Position numbers and translations under genes: made by a program
Origin: Solanum dulcamara
Lineage: Eukaryota; Streptophyta; Magnoliopsida; Solanales; Solanaceae
Reading direction: 5' to 3'
Assembly (NCBI RefSeq): GCF_947179165.1
Contig: NC_077245.1
Coordinates: 945,001-1,009,000, forward strand
DNA length: 64,000 nucleotides
Notes under the pieces: generated by a model
Databases searched by the model: none
Told to the model about the DNA's origin: nothing
Seen by the model: the letters and a program-made list of their open reading frames with translations, nothing else
In this document: piece after piece, positions 47,501 through 60,326 of the stretch
Layout: each line of letters opens with the position of its first letter
Position numbering within the stretch: position 1 is the first letter of the stretch

Positions 47501-49320
47501 ATGTCTTATAAAGTAATTTCAATATAGAATGTATAAATTGATGTGTTACGTTCCTTCTTCAAAAATTTGTCAACTACAACAAATTACTTTGCAATGTAGG
47601 CCTAATTTAGTAATCTAGGAAACAAAATAAATAATATAGTTTTTCTTGAAAGATATCTTATGATTTTCATAATTATGAAGTACCCACTCTACAGTTTGCT
47701 GGGGTTCTTGCAGGGCCCAGGTGCTATAATTTCTTTTGATTAATCAATAACTTCTATCCAAAAGGTTCTCCAAGTTAAAATTAAAGTAGTACTACAGTTT
47801 TGACACAGTCATTGTGAAATTAATACTAATATAGTTGTAGTTTAGACTTCAGAACTATCATACTATTGCATTAACAAAAAAAAATATATGCATTAGTGAA
47901 AATAGTTATTAATTATTATTGGTAATAAAGAGACTCTTTTTGTTCTAATTACACCAATATGCACCTTGTTTAACTAATCAATGTTTTCAAAGACGTTTTC
48001 TGGATGTATGAATCCTAGCTAGGGCAAAACGAATTAAAAATGCATCGAGACAGACATGCAAAATATATATAGTTAAATTTAAAACGGACATGGAAGAAAT
48101 AAAGACGGATTAAAGATTTAAAATTTGTGAATTCTCTTACAACAATTCTCAATTTTATATAATAAATAATTAAATTTTCGGTCAAACATATATCGATTTT
48201 TGATAAAAGTTCATTAATTTGTTGTGAATCCATGTATTAAATTATAGTTAGTCTTTGACAAGAGGAGACAAAGAGTATTATACAAGAGCTACCAGCTCAA
48301 TTTGCTTATGTATTTTTTTGCTATAAAATAATCATATGTATCAAAGAAGTGGTTTAGATCATCTTACCAATTTAGTGCACATAATGATTAGTAGTTTGCC
48401 AAAAAGCGGTGCCTTAATTTAAAGAAACCATGCATGCAGTGGAAATAATGAATTACGTTTAATTTTTCTATATAATAATTGAATAATATTATGGATTAAT
48501 TTAATTAGGAGCATCTTCTTCAACTTCAAGGCACAACATGATCATCTAACTAAAATATTTGTTTATGCATGTGGATTATTATTATTATTAACGGTGTGTT
48601 ACTCGAAAAATTATTGGTTGACTAAAATTCGAATTTGTATGCTTTACATGACCGCTTGGTAGTCGATCAGAGTTAATTGTTGGAAAAACTTGAGACGTTG
48701 AGGTTATTTAATTTCTTGTTTTTGGAATATATTGAGTTGAAATTTTGAAATATTCCATAACCAAAAGTAGACAGTTTTCAACCCTACGTTCTATATTTTT
48801 GACTTTTAACCCTAGGTCAATTATGCTTAAGGTGAATATAGTTCTTCCTAAATAAAGTTGAGTTTTCCAATAGGTAAATTGGTAAAAAGACATTGGGAAT
48901 AGAAGCTAGAGGAGATGATTATGAACTTAAAAAAAAGATCCACTTTAATTAATTAAATGATGGATGATATTTTTTTCAGACAGTGTGCATCACGTGATAG
49001 AGAGATGTGGAAGAAATATATGATAATAATGATAGTTTTGGGTTATTTATTTTGTGATAGAAGAGATTTTAAAAAAAAATTATTTGGAGATGTTGATAGG
49101 GACTTTAAGTTTTCAAGACATAAATCATGAGATGTATGACGATTGCTATGATGATGATGTGAGGAATCTCTCTGTTTTCGACACAACTCCATGTGATCCC
49201 TTCATTTCAATTAAACAGTCATTACATGATTTCTTCATTTAAATTTGATGAAAAATAGGAGGTACCTAGATATACATCATTTTATGAAGCAGAATATGGA
49301 CTAATTAAGAATGTTCACAT
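44562..49320. other. AT-rich, gene-poor spacer
   Basis: Almost 5 kb with no recognisable gene, RNA or complete transposon. Open frames such as 48015-48233 and 49054-49242 have no family resemblance. A slightly less AT-rich patch at 45090-45125 has no obvious function. Confidence 0.4.
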
Positions 49321-49324
49321 TTAG

Positions 49325-49700
49325 AAGATAAATATAGCGAAAATAAAGATGCTCAGATTGATTGATGCGTGGATATATATATAATAGGAGATATATGATT
49401 AGGAGCAAAGTATGCGGAGTAGGAAGGAGTGATATCTGCGACAAATAAAATAAGAGAAGCGAAATTAATATAGTTCGAACATATGAAGAAAAGGTGAATA
49501 AATGCACCAATAAGAAGGTGTGTGTGATTGACCGTAGCAGAAGTTAGGAGAGGTAGACCAAAGAAAAACTAAAAAATGTGCTTAAACAGGACATGACACA
49601 GTTTCAACTTACTGAAAACATACTACTATATGTAATTTTTGAGTAGAAGATTAGTATATAGCAAAGTATCGTCGCACTTAAGGTAGGAGAAACTGGGGCT
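49325..49700 (+). mobile_element. Decayed RTE-like LINE fragment
   Basis: With frame shifts and stops, the plus strand reads KMRMLRLIDAW, then AEVRRGRPKKN, then NRT*HSFNLLKTY. These line up with the C-terminal LINE blocks [21 protein letters not shown] and [12 protein letters not shown] seen in the better copies at 13597 and 15668. The copy is old and has no TTG tail or target duplication. Confidence 0.6.
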
Positions 49701-50124
49701 AACCTCATCTGCAACCAAGTGCAAAGATTGTAGAACGAGACATCTTTTAATGTTTTGTTCTCTCAGATTCAAACCAAACAACTTTTGATTATCATCTTAA
49801 AATGTATTGTTTTGATACGAGAAAAATTACAACTTATAATTTCTTATTATCGTAAGAAGAAGATAACCCTTTGATCTCGTGAGTCGTGACATGAAAATGG
49901 CTTTTTCCCTCTTACAAAACGATGATTATATTAGTAAACCTCCATTGCGTTCAAGAACACTTATATTACCAAAACTACATCCATGCTGCAACGTCTAATG
50001 AATGGAAAAAACACTCATCTCTCCATCCAAGCCTATAGAGGCATATCTAGTATTAGAAGTAGGTGCTCGGGTTTGAAATATACATATTTCGACTAATATT
50101 CTGAGTTGGGGAATAGCTGTAAGA

Positions 50125-53100
50125 TTACTTCTGCCAGACTGCATAGCGATGACCACTGGTCGCGAGAATCCACTCTTTCCCAGCAGGGCACCATGATCCA
50201 TCCCCAATCTTCACGCTAACCTTTTCATCAATGGTTGCAGCGTATAAGTTTGGCTGTGCCTCGAGAATCCTTATAGATGAACGGCTGTGTATGCCTTGAT
50301 TCCTCCGGATATCAATCTAAAGCGTACATTTTAAACATTAGGATCGTCCAACTTTGACTGTTCACTCAATTTGTGTCGATAGTTAATAGATTTGACATAC
50401 CAGCTTTACAATTAGGTCATGCATGGAATTATCCCAATCGTAGAAATGGTCGTAGAAAACTGATGGTATCCCTGGGTGTGTTAGAATGTATGCATAGCCC
50501 TGGAGTGATAAGCAGGGATAAGAACAGATGCCACAAAGATGATCAGGAAAAATAAGATCTGAACATTTGTATTGTATACTTCTGAAGACAAAAACATCAC
50601 TTACAGCCTAGGAGAAATGAGTAAACTACAAGAACTTGAGGAAAACAATATAGAAGTAAAAATAAGCTCGCAAGTAGACCATTTAAATGTAAAGGATAGA
50701 TGTTGAAATACCTCCATAACATGACGTGAAGGGAAAGGCCAATGAGCCTGCAAGGTGAGATCATTAAGTTAGTTGAGTAATCAAGGGAATATATTTCAGT
50801 TTCCGTGATAAGAAAAATATCAAAGAGAGTAAATGATCCAAGATGCTAAATTCAAAAACAGATCAAATGAGTGAATTGCATTAACCTATGCGACTGCACT
50901 AATGAAATTATAAGGTAGAATGGTCATGTAGCATCGAAACTAAAGCAGAGATCACTAATAATCAGCTAGATGCAAATCAGACAACATCAAGAACCTGAGT
51001 TGATCCAGTGTCATGATTATCAATAAAAGTGACAGCCCTTGAAGGCCACCATCCTAAAACTCCTGGTGGCTTCCCCTTGGAGTCACGCAAACGCCAGAAT
51101 TCTCCTTTGACTGCTTCCTGCCAATGCATATACATAATATAGTTTAGCACTAATTTATGGTATATCCTCACTGAATCACAGATAAATCCCCGAATAAATT
51201 ACTTGAACAAGAAATACAAATATGTCATCAAAATTCATTTGGATTTGCTACCATTACTAAATCTGAGCTGAAAATGTGGTCTTAGATACTGAAAGTATCG
51301 GATGAAAAGGGCCACCTTTTTCTATTAGAATCTTAAGTTTAATAGTCAATAAACCAACTATGACTCAGTGTCCTGTTTTAAATGGATACCTGAAGGATTG
51401 CTTTTGTTGTAAAATCGAATGCAGTTGAAAGTTGTCCTGCGCCATCAATCCAATTGATGATTCTTTGCCTGTGACTATCTGCATATAACAAATAAAGCTA
51501 ACTGAATATATAGACAGAACAAAGATACCTATAGAAGGGGGAAACCACGGTACGGCTATCATCTGTCTCCACATTGTGTTACTGGATACATGGCAGTTGG
51601 CAACTAATTGGATTACGATATGTAGCTCAACACTGATGATTTAATAAGATTGTAAAACTTGAATTATGATATGTAGCTTCCTGTTAACTCAGAAGTTGAC
51701 TTTGTTGAGGCACTTCATATGATCTGCAGATGTTTCATTTGTCCTTCAATTTCTCTCGTTTTTTTTGTAATGGAACATACATGGTTAAGAATTTAAAGAC
51801 CTTTAATTATGACACAGCATAAGCCAGCATTTTCACATCAATAAGTTCTCTTGTTTCGAAAGGACATTCCTAAAACTTGCTCCTCTCCCCTTGCCTAAAG
51901 AAATTCAACATCGATGACGCCAACTGTTAGAAAGGTGAATATATCTAAGTCACATTGGAAGTGGAAGATATCAAACACAGAGTCCAATATACGTTGGATC
52001 TCTGTAAAGTTTAGGGTACCACTCATTCTCTCACCAGAGAATAAACGAGGGCTCAACAGCAACATGAATGACTACAAGTGCCAGCTACGTGGAGAGAATG
52101 CTTTTTAAGTTGCAAAGAAATGTTGATTGTATGCATTTATTGTATAAGCATAATACCTTGGTTGTAATCCAAATAGCTGCCCTTGTAATTGCAAGTGTCC
52201 CAGTATTCTCCAACTGCAAATATTGGCTTAGCTCCGTCGATATATTCCTTTACATACTTCGAAGCATAACTAAAGTTGAGAGAAAGGAAAACTTAGCTCT
52301 TTGCAAATGGAAAGACATCAAACAAAAGAAAATGGAATCTTGCCTTGGAGGGGAAGGGGTACAAAGAAAACATCAGAAAGCAAATGCACATTTACCCTTT
52401 GGCAAAATCAAAACGAAAATCTTGGAAGCCAACAGAGGATCTTAGCCACCGCATCCAGTAAATGAGATCTTTCCGGACAAAGGATTGTGTATGATCAATA
52501 TTTGGAACTCCATTAAAGTTGTCTCCAGTGCTTTTGTTACCCTGGAAGATATCCTTAAAAGTATGAGAGTATACTCCGAAGGTGTTTTACTTGGAAATTG
52601 AAAATACGTAAGGAAAAAAAATCATTTATCCATTATATCTATTTTCAGACATCACTTACAATTGATTCCCTGAAAGTTTATTCGCTACAGAGATAAGCTA
52701 AAACTACAGAACACCAATTATTAGATTGATGAGTATAAGCCACTCAAAATACTAGACACTAAATTCCAGAAGTTAAAAGAACTAATGGTGAAGGTAGCCT
52801 GAAACTGAAGCCACACGAATTCAAGATATTAACTCAAGTTTGTAGTCTTCGATATTCGATAATATGTAAAAATAGGCAGCAAATTTTGCAGAAGGGGACA
52901 ACTCTTCTAAATTTTAATACTGAAAATTTATCAAAATGAGTCTAATTTAAATAGTAAGAGAAAAAATCTGACATATAGAACTCAAGGCAGCAACCAAGCA
53001 TTGGACTAACATAAACCTTAGGCCAAGACCCGGTTTCATATCTTTTTAAGTAAGGCTACCTAGCACTAAACCAAGCTTAATATGTTCAGATACAATTCAT

Positions 53101-54358
53101 TCTTTAGTTAATGTTAGCATCAGAGCTTCTTGATCTTTTCCAGGAGAGGAATCTATCATCTATGCCACTCTAGCAAAAATGAAAGAGTCTACAAAAAAAT
53201 AAACATAATATATTAGCGAAAATTGTATTCATTAATTCTATGATCAAGTAGATGCAGATGAAAGGATAAATAAATGTCTAAAGTTGCAGATCCTTGAAGC
53301 AAGATTTCAGTTACAGCATCCTTACCCATCCACCAGTGCAAGATGTAACAGCATGTTCATCCCAAGACAAAGAAATTCCATCATAGCGGTTGTACATTCC
53401 ACCATGCCCTTGGGTAGTCCCAACACGATGGTTAATGACTATGTCCGCCATCCCTCTAACTTTGTACTGCTTCATCTTATTAAGTAAAGCTTTTAAGAGA
53501 TGCTCAGAACCATATGAAGAAGTGAGAGAATAAAGGTTCTGTGGAAGGTAACCTATCATGAAAGAAAACAACACAAAAGATAATTAATAACTATCAAATG
53601 AGAATCTGAAAGAGAGGAGAGACATTAACTCAAATGACAAACATTTACTTTCAACCTTCAGGAGACAATGACTGACATGCCGGAGGCAGCCAAGCAGTTG
53701 TGAAGCCAGACTTGGCAATATCAGGAACTTTCTTATCTAAATTGCTCCACCATTCATGTTTTTGAGATTCCCAGTTGAAGGCCTGCATGGAAAATAGTTG
53801 GACTTTTCTACTTATGAACAGAACTTATGACACAGATCAATGTTTACTTCTCAATTGTATTTTGCATTTCTTTATGTTGGAAACAACCTTTTCTACGGGT
53901 AAAGCGTCAACATTCAGCCTTCAACAATTGTTATATGAACTAATAATTCTTTGAAATCTCTTCCAAGTTAATTGGTAAAATAAAGATAATATCACCTGTA
54001 ATATGATCTCCTTTCCATTGCGTATCACAACCACTACAAGCACATGAAAATAATAATTCAGTTAGCATTTATCAGTATACTCCTCCTTCAAAAAGCTAGT
54101 CATATGAAATCCAGTGATTGCTTGAGCTCGGAATGTAAGGAATAAACAATCAAAAAAAGTAGTCTACCAGAAAATAGGGCATGCACATGCCAATCATTTA
54201 CTCTTATAACGGCTAACATTTTAAATGAAATGAGAAAACATTATGTTCAAATCGTTGCCTTTATTCAGTTCAAATCTCCTTCCTCCTCAGTTATCAAGCA
54301 TATATAAAGGAAAGAGAGACTTACATGGGTCAGACTTCTGACTTTCACCAAACTCCAT
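50125..54358 (-). CDS. AMY: Alpha-amylase (GH13, cytosolic plant type)
   Basis: Eleven coding exons in transcript order: 54358-54325, 54033-53996, 53782-53656, 53552-53326, 52541-52396, 52269-52157, 51478-51390, 51117-50995, 50747-50712, 50499-50401, 50316-50125. All introns are GT-AG and the frame closes to 407 aa. The enzyme cuts internal alpha-1,4 bonds of starch-type glucans. GH13 regions in order: ADIVINHR (102-109); FRFDFAKG with nucleophile D187; AVGEYWDT with acid/base E212; FIDNHDTGS with the third carboxylate D294. The C-terminal beta-sheet domain ends GHRYAVWQK. The start [20 protein letters not shown] has no signal or transit peptide, unlike secreted cereal and plastid AMY3 enzymes, so it fits the cytosolic AMY2-like group. 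The TATA box is about 820 bases upstream of the ATG, so a 5' UTR intron is likely (inference; possible acceptor near 54390). A G-box lies further up. No damage is seen. Confidence 0.95.
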
Positions 54359-54438
54359 AATGGATTGAGGTTGAGATTACAAAGTAAGCCCCTAATAAGC
54401 AAAAAGGTAGATTTGAGACGACAACAACCTGAAGCCAT

Positions 54439-54464
54439 TTATATATATATACACACACACACAC
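54439..54464. repeat. Compound (TA)n(CA)n microsatellite
   Basis: About six TA units followed directly by about seven CA units. It lies upstream of the amylase ATG, in the inferred 5' UTR intron. Confidence 0.85.
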
Positions 54465-54754
54465 CACTATGCCTACGTAATTGAGTCATATATGTAGCTC
54501 ATTAAAGAATCTAGATGAATCATCCACTTCTTTCAAAGTAAAAGCAAGTATTAACTGATGAGTGATAACCTCTTGTGCTCACCTGATATATTTTACTTAC
54601 TAGCAGAGCTGATGCAACTAATTCTATTACACAAAGCAACCAAACAAATATTCGAGATAGAATAAGAATGAATATTACTACTGTTTACAGGGATCACAAA
54701 TACAATTGGATTACCACTCTATGTTATAGACTCACTTACAGGTGTGTAAAGATC

Positions 54755-54822
54755 TTTTTTTCTACCTCTTCCCACTTTCTTTGCTCCTTAAGAGAGTCGA
54801 ACCCACGACTCTACTCTTGTCT
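54755..54822 (-). mobile_element. Short 5'-truncated SINE with 15-bp target duplication
   Basis: Read on the minus strand, the 68-bp insert has a perfect B-box (GGTTCGACTC) and ends in an A-run. The identical sequence AGGTGTGTAAAGATC lies on both sides (54740-54754 and 54823-54837), showing a target-primed insertion. It lies in the inferred leader intron of the amylase gene, in the same transcriptional sense. Confidence 0.82.
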
Positions 54823-55180
54823 AGGTGTGTAAAGATCCAATACAGGTAGTGAAGCTTTTTACTAATAATTCTCCATATTGAACCCATTTGATACGCATAC
54901 TAGAAGCATAAACTTAATATAGCTGCCCCAAAAAGTTTCACTAGAATCAACTTGAAAAATCCAAAGAATGACATGCACATGTATGAATATCGGATCATGT
55001 ACTCATAAAATATTAGTGTACTAGGATGGTGTGTTACTCCTAATTTATCATGTACTTGTAAAATAAAAATCAAAATTGCATGCCTAATAGAGTTTCATAT
55101 CCAACAAGGTGATGAAACAAACCACGCTTGCTCGCTCAGGAAAAAAGCCGATCGCAGTTTGAAATTACCTAGCTACTCGG

Positions 55181-55190
55181 GTATTTATAC
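55181..55190 (-). promoter_or_regulatory. TATA box of the alpha-amylase gene
   Basis: The minus strand reads GTATAAATAC, a near-consensus plant TATA box. Transcription would start near 55150. A leader exon would then be joined over an intron to a site near 54390, just upstream of the ATG at 54358. Confidence 0.6.
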
Positions 55191-55340
55191 AGAGACGAAA
55201 TGGGAAATTAGTCAAATCGGATCGATTCCTCTGATTAGGAATCATAAATTCTCAACCGTGAGAAAGTAGTCCATTTTCCGGGTTCGATCCGTTCCGAAAT
55301 CGTTCGTCGGTAGTATTCGTATTAGACGGTAATCAGGTCT

Positions 55341-55350
55341 GACACGTGGC
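55341..55350. promoter_or_regulatory. G-box/ABRE-type element (amylase promoter)
   Basis: GACACGTGGC contains the palindromic G-box CACGTG in an ABRE-like context (ACGTGGC). It lies about 150 bases upstream of the amylase TATA box. Such sites bind bZIP/bHLH factors in ABA, light or sugar responses; its use here is inferred. Confidence 0.55.
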
Positions 55351-55376
55351 GACTGGAATTGACCGCTGCTGGTGGA

Positions 55377-58300
55377 ATAAACATGACGATTATTAGACAA
55401 ATAAAAATCAAAATTATGTCACACCAGATTAATTAATTTGTCGATTAAGAGGCTCACTCCAAAAAATGAAATAGTGTATGTGATTCTTTCGATAAAAGAC
55501 GCGTTAATTTATTTTGTTTGGACCTCTATTTTTATTATATCGGTGGAAAGTCTTTTTTAATTATTCTCTAAATCGATCAAAAATTTAACTGAGATAGGCA
55601 AAGCTTTCGAAATAGGATGAGTAGAAGAAGCAAAAACAACTAATTATTAAATAACGACAAAGAAAATCATTATATTAATCTACCTTAACTAGAATGAATC
55701 TTATAAAAAAATAGTATCTTCTGTTCGGACATCCTACTGTTCAGCTTCAACAATTTGAGTGTTTGGAACCTCCTTGTGTTCAGCTTCAGCAATTGAAATG
55801 CTTTTCTAAATATAATTTTTTTATCTTCCACCTTATCTCCACAGTTTTGGGCGACCCTTCCCTTTCCTTTACCTCTTCTTGTTCAAATTCAGCATTTGAA
55901 GTGCTTGGAACCTCCTTTTGTTCAGACAATTTGAGTGACTGGTACCTCCACTTATTCAGCGTCAACAATTGAAATGTTTGGAACCTCCTCTTGCTCAGGT
56001 TCAGATCGAATCGGGCCTCGTTTGTTTTATTTTATTCTATTTTCAAATTTTATTTGGTGATCCATGTTTTTAATTAACTTGGTAATGTTCTACCTAAAGC
56101 ATGTACTATAAAATATATTTTATACAAGTAATTTTTATTTAAGGTCATCTTTTTATATTCAATTTGTAAAATGACAAGAGATTTGATTTCCCCATTTAAC
56201 TCCACTAAAATATGTATAGTTATTAATGTACTCTAATAATTCTTTTTTAAAATAGTTTATAAATCAAATTTTTATAAGCTCCTTGACTCGACGCTTAGGC
56301 CTTAACAGTAAAAAAAATAAAAATGTATAATAATTAACAATTTTATCAAAGGAAAATTGAATTTCAACAAATGTATTCTATTTTCATTAACTTACTGCAG
56401 AAATTAAAGTAAGCAACAAAGACCAGAATTGAACCTTAAATCTCCATATGTATCACGGTCAATCAAAATATTTGACAGTAATTTTTTAAGGATAATGCTG
56501 AATTTTAATTGCAAAATAATGTTCAAACAATCGATGACGGATTGGTGAGATGCATAGAAGCAACTCGTTAGAGTCCTCATAAAATCCTTCTTCATAAATG
56601 TATGGGTATTCTGAGTTTTAACCTTCAAAATTTCTTTTGCTCCCACAATAATATTCAATCTCCTCACATTAAAATCATTTAACATAGAGTCGAGCCTTCC
56701 CGATTTTATGATCATAGCAATAAAAGAGAGTGTTATGATTAAAATAAACATGACGATTATTAGATAAATAAAAATCAAAATTACACCAAACGAGATCAAT
56801 GAGTTGTCAATTAAGAGGCTCGCCCCAGAAAATGAAATGGTGTATTTGATTCCTCCGATAAAAGACACGGTAATTTATTTGGATTGGGCCTCTACCTTCA
56901 TTATATTGGTGGAAAGCCTCCTTTGATCATTCTCCAACTCAATCAAGGATTTGACCGGGTTAGGTAAAGCTTTCCAAGTAGGATGAGTAGAAGGAGCAAC
57001 AAGAACAACTAATTATTAAAACAACGACAAAGAAAATCATTATATTAATCTACCTTAACTAGAATGAATCTTATAAAAAATAGTATCTTCTGTTTGGACG
57101 TTCAACTTCAACAATTTGAGTGTGTGAAACCTCTTTGTATTCAGCGTCAGTAATTGAAATGCTTAATACCTCTTCTTGTTCCGATTCGGCAATTGGAATG
57201 CTTGGAACCTCCTTTTGTTTAGACAATTTGAGTGCATGGAACCTCCACTTGTTTAGTGTCAACAATTGAAATGCTTGGAACCTCCTCTTGTTCAGGTTCA
57301 GATCGGAATGAGCCTCGTTTGTTTTATTTTATTTTAATTTTTAATTTTATTTGGTGATCCATGTTTTTAATTAACTTGGCCTTGTTCTTCCTAAAGCATG
57401 CACTATAAAGTATTTTCTATACAAGTAATTTTCGTTTGAGGCCATCATTTTATATTCAATTTGTAAAAAGACAAGAGAATTGATTTCCCCATTTATCTCC
57501 ACTAAAATATGTATAGTTATAAATGTACTCTAATAAAAAAAATTAAAATAATTTATTAATCAAACTATAAAAGTTCGATTAAGCTACTTGCCTCGACGCT
57601 TGGGCATTGACAGTAAAAATAAATAAAAATATATAATAATTAACAATTTTATCAAAGGAAAATTGAATTTCAACAAATGTATTCTATTTTCATTAACTTA
57701 CTGCAGAAAGTATAGTAAGCAACAAAGACCAGAATTGAACCTTAAATCTCCACATATATCATGGTCTACCAAAATATTTGACTGTAATTTTTTTAAGGGT
57801 ACTGTTGAATTTTGATTGCAAAATGATGTTCAAACAATCGATGACGGATTGGTGAGACATCGTAGAAGCAATTCGTTAGAGTCCTCATAAAATCATTCTT
57901 CATAAATGTATGGGTATTCTGAGTTTTAACATTCAAAGTTTCTTTTGCTCCCTCAAAATATTCAATCTCTTCATATTGAAATCATTCAACATAGAGTCGA
58001 GCCTTCTCGATTTTATGATCATAGCAATAAAAGAGAGTGTTATGATTAAAATAAACATGATGATTATTAGACAATGAAAATTAAAATAACACCACACGAG
58101 ATCAATGAGATGTTGATTAGGAGGCTCACCCCAGAAAATGAAATGGTGTATGTGATTCCTCCGATAAAAGACGCGGTAATTTATTTTGCTTGGGCCTCTA
58201 CCTTCATTATATCGGTGGAAAGCCTCTTTTGATCATTCTTCAAATCGATCAAGGATTTGACCGAGTTAGACAAAGCTTTTCAAGGAGGATGAGTAGAAGA

Positions 58301-60168
58301 AGCAACAACAACCGATTATTAATACAACGACAAAGAAAATCATTATATTAATCTACCTTAACTAGAATGAATTCTATATAAAAATATTATCTTTTGTTCG
58401 GATATCTTGCTGTTCAGCCTCAATAATTTGAGTGCTTGGAACCTCCTCGTGTTCAGCGTCAGCAATTAAAATGCTTAATACCTCTTTTTGTTCAGATTCA
58501 GCAATTGGAATGCTTGTAACCTCCTCGTGTTCAGTGTCAACAATTAAAATGCTTAATACCTCTTCTTGTTCAGATTCAGCAATTGAAATGCTTGGAACCT
58601 CCTTTTATTCAGACAATTTGAGTGCCTGGAACTTCCACTTGTTCAGCGTCAACAATTAAAATGTTTGGAACCTTCTTTTGTTCAAGTTCAGATCGGACCG
58701 GGCCTCGTTAGTTTTATTTTATTCTATTTTCTAATTTTATTTGGTGATCCATGTTTTTAATTAACTTGGTAATGTTGTACTTAAAGCATGTACTATAAAG
58801 TATTTTCTATACAAGTAATTTTCGTTTGAGGCCATCATTTTATATTCAATTTGTAAAAAGACAAAAGAATTGATTTCACCACTTAACTCCACTAAAATAT
58901 GTATAGTTATTAATGTACTCTAATAGTTTGATTAAGCTCCTTGACTCAACGCTTAGGCCTTGATAGTAAAAAGAAACAAATATATATAATAATTAACAAT
59001 TTTATCAAAAAAAAAATCAAGTTTCAATAAATGTATTCTATTTTCATTAACTTATTACAGAAACTATGGTAAGCAACAAAGACCAAAATTGAACCTTAAA
59101 TCTCCACATATATCATAGTCAATCAAAATATTTGATAGTAATTTTTTTAAGGGTAATGCTGAATTTTGATTGTAAAATAATGTTCAAACAATCGATGACG
59201 GATTAGTGAGACATCGTAGGAGCAACTCTTTAAGAGTCCTCAAAATCCTTTTTCGTGAATGTGTGGGTATTCTGAGTTTTAACATTCAAAGTTTCTTTTG
59301 GTCCCTCAATAATATTCAATCTCTTCACATTGAAATCATTCAGCAAAGAGTCGAGCCTTCTCAATTTTATGATCATAATAATAAAAGAGAGTGCTACGAT
59401 TAAAATAAACATGATGATTATTAGACAACTAAAAATAAAAATTAGACCACACGAGATTAATAGATTGTCGATTAAAAGGCTCGCCCGAAAAAATGAAACG
59501 GTGTATGTGATTCCTCCGATTAAATTCTCCTTTGATCATTCTCCAAATCGATCAAGCATTTGACCGAGCTAGGCAAAGCTTTCCAAGTAGGATGAGTAGA
59601 AGGAGCAATAACAACAACTGATTATTAAAATAACAACAAAGAAAATCATTATATTAATCTACCTTAACTAGAATGAATCTTACAAAAAAATATTATCTTC
59701 TGTTCGGACGTCTTGTTGTTCAGCTTCAATAATTTGAGTGCTTGGATCTTACTCGTGTTCAGCGTCAGCAATTGAAATGCTTAATACCTCTTATTGTTCA
59801 GATTCAACAATCGAAATGCTTGGAACCTCTTTTTGTTCAGACAATTTGAGTGCTTGAAACCTCTACTTGTTCAGCGTTAACAATTGAAATGCTTGGAACC
59901 CCCTCTTGTTCAATTTCATATCGGACCGGGCATTGTTTGTTTTATTCTATTTGGTGATTCATGTTTTTAATTGACTTGGTAATGTTCTACCTAAAAAAAA
60001 ATGCACTATAAAGTATATTCTATACTCGTAATTTTTATTTAAGGCATCTTTTTATATTCAGTTTATAAAAAGACAAGAGATTTGATTTCCCCATTTAACT
60101 CTACTAAAATATGCATAGTTCTTAATGTACTCTAATAAGCTCCTTGACTCGACGCTTAGGCCTTGATC
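55377..60168. repeat. Tandem array of about 3.6 units of 1.3 kb
   Basis: Units start at the shared AATAAACATGA(C/T)GATTATTAG: 55377, 56743, 58049 and 59403. The last unit stops at the GACGCTTAGGCCTTGAT site, about 765 bp in. Every unit has the landmark GAAAATCATTATATTAATC (55662, 57032, 58335, 59641). On the minus strand each unit holds an acidic peptide repeat (EVPSISIAESEQEEV type, with different repeat numbers per unit), then LENDQRRLSTNIMKVEAQSK, a stop, SFIGGIKYTISFSGASLLID and a hydrophobic segment (LIIVMFILIITLSFIAMIIK). The longest piece is the 154-codon frame 56868-56404. Stops and frame shifts differ between units, so this looks like a tandemly amplified, decayed membrane-protein gene of unknown family. 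Confidence 0.88.
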
Positions 60169-60326
60169 ATGTGTTATGACATTGATACCACTTACATTTA
60201 ATCTGTTCATTTCCCATTAGAAATTCCATCTATTGATATAAAAATATCTTTAATTTATTTTTTTGGCTCACAAATATTTTTAAAATTGACACCCTAAATT
60301 ATTGATCATCTCATTTTTTGTTATTG

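Noticed and set aside
49054..49242. 62-aa frame beginning IEEILKKNYLEM
   Set aside because: Non-ATG start, no relatives recognised, next to a decayed LINE; likely chance.
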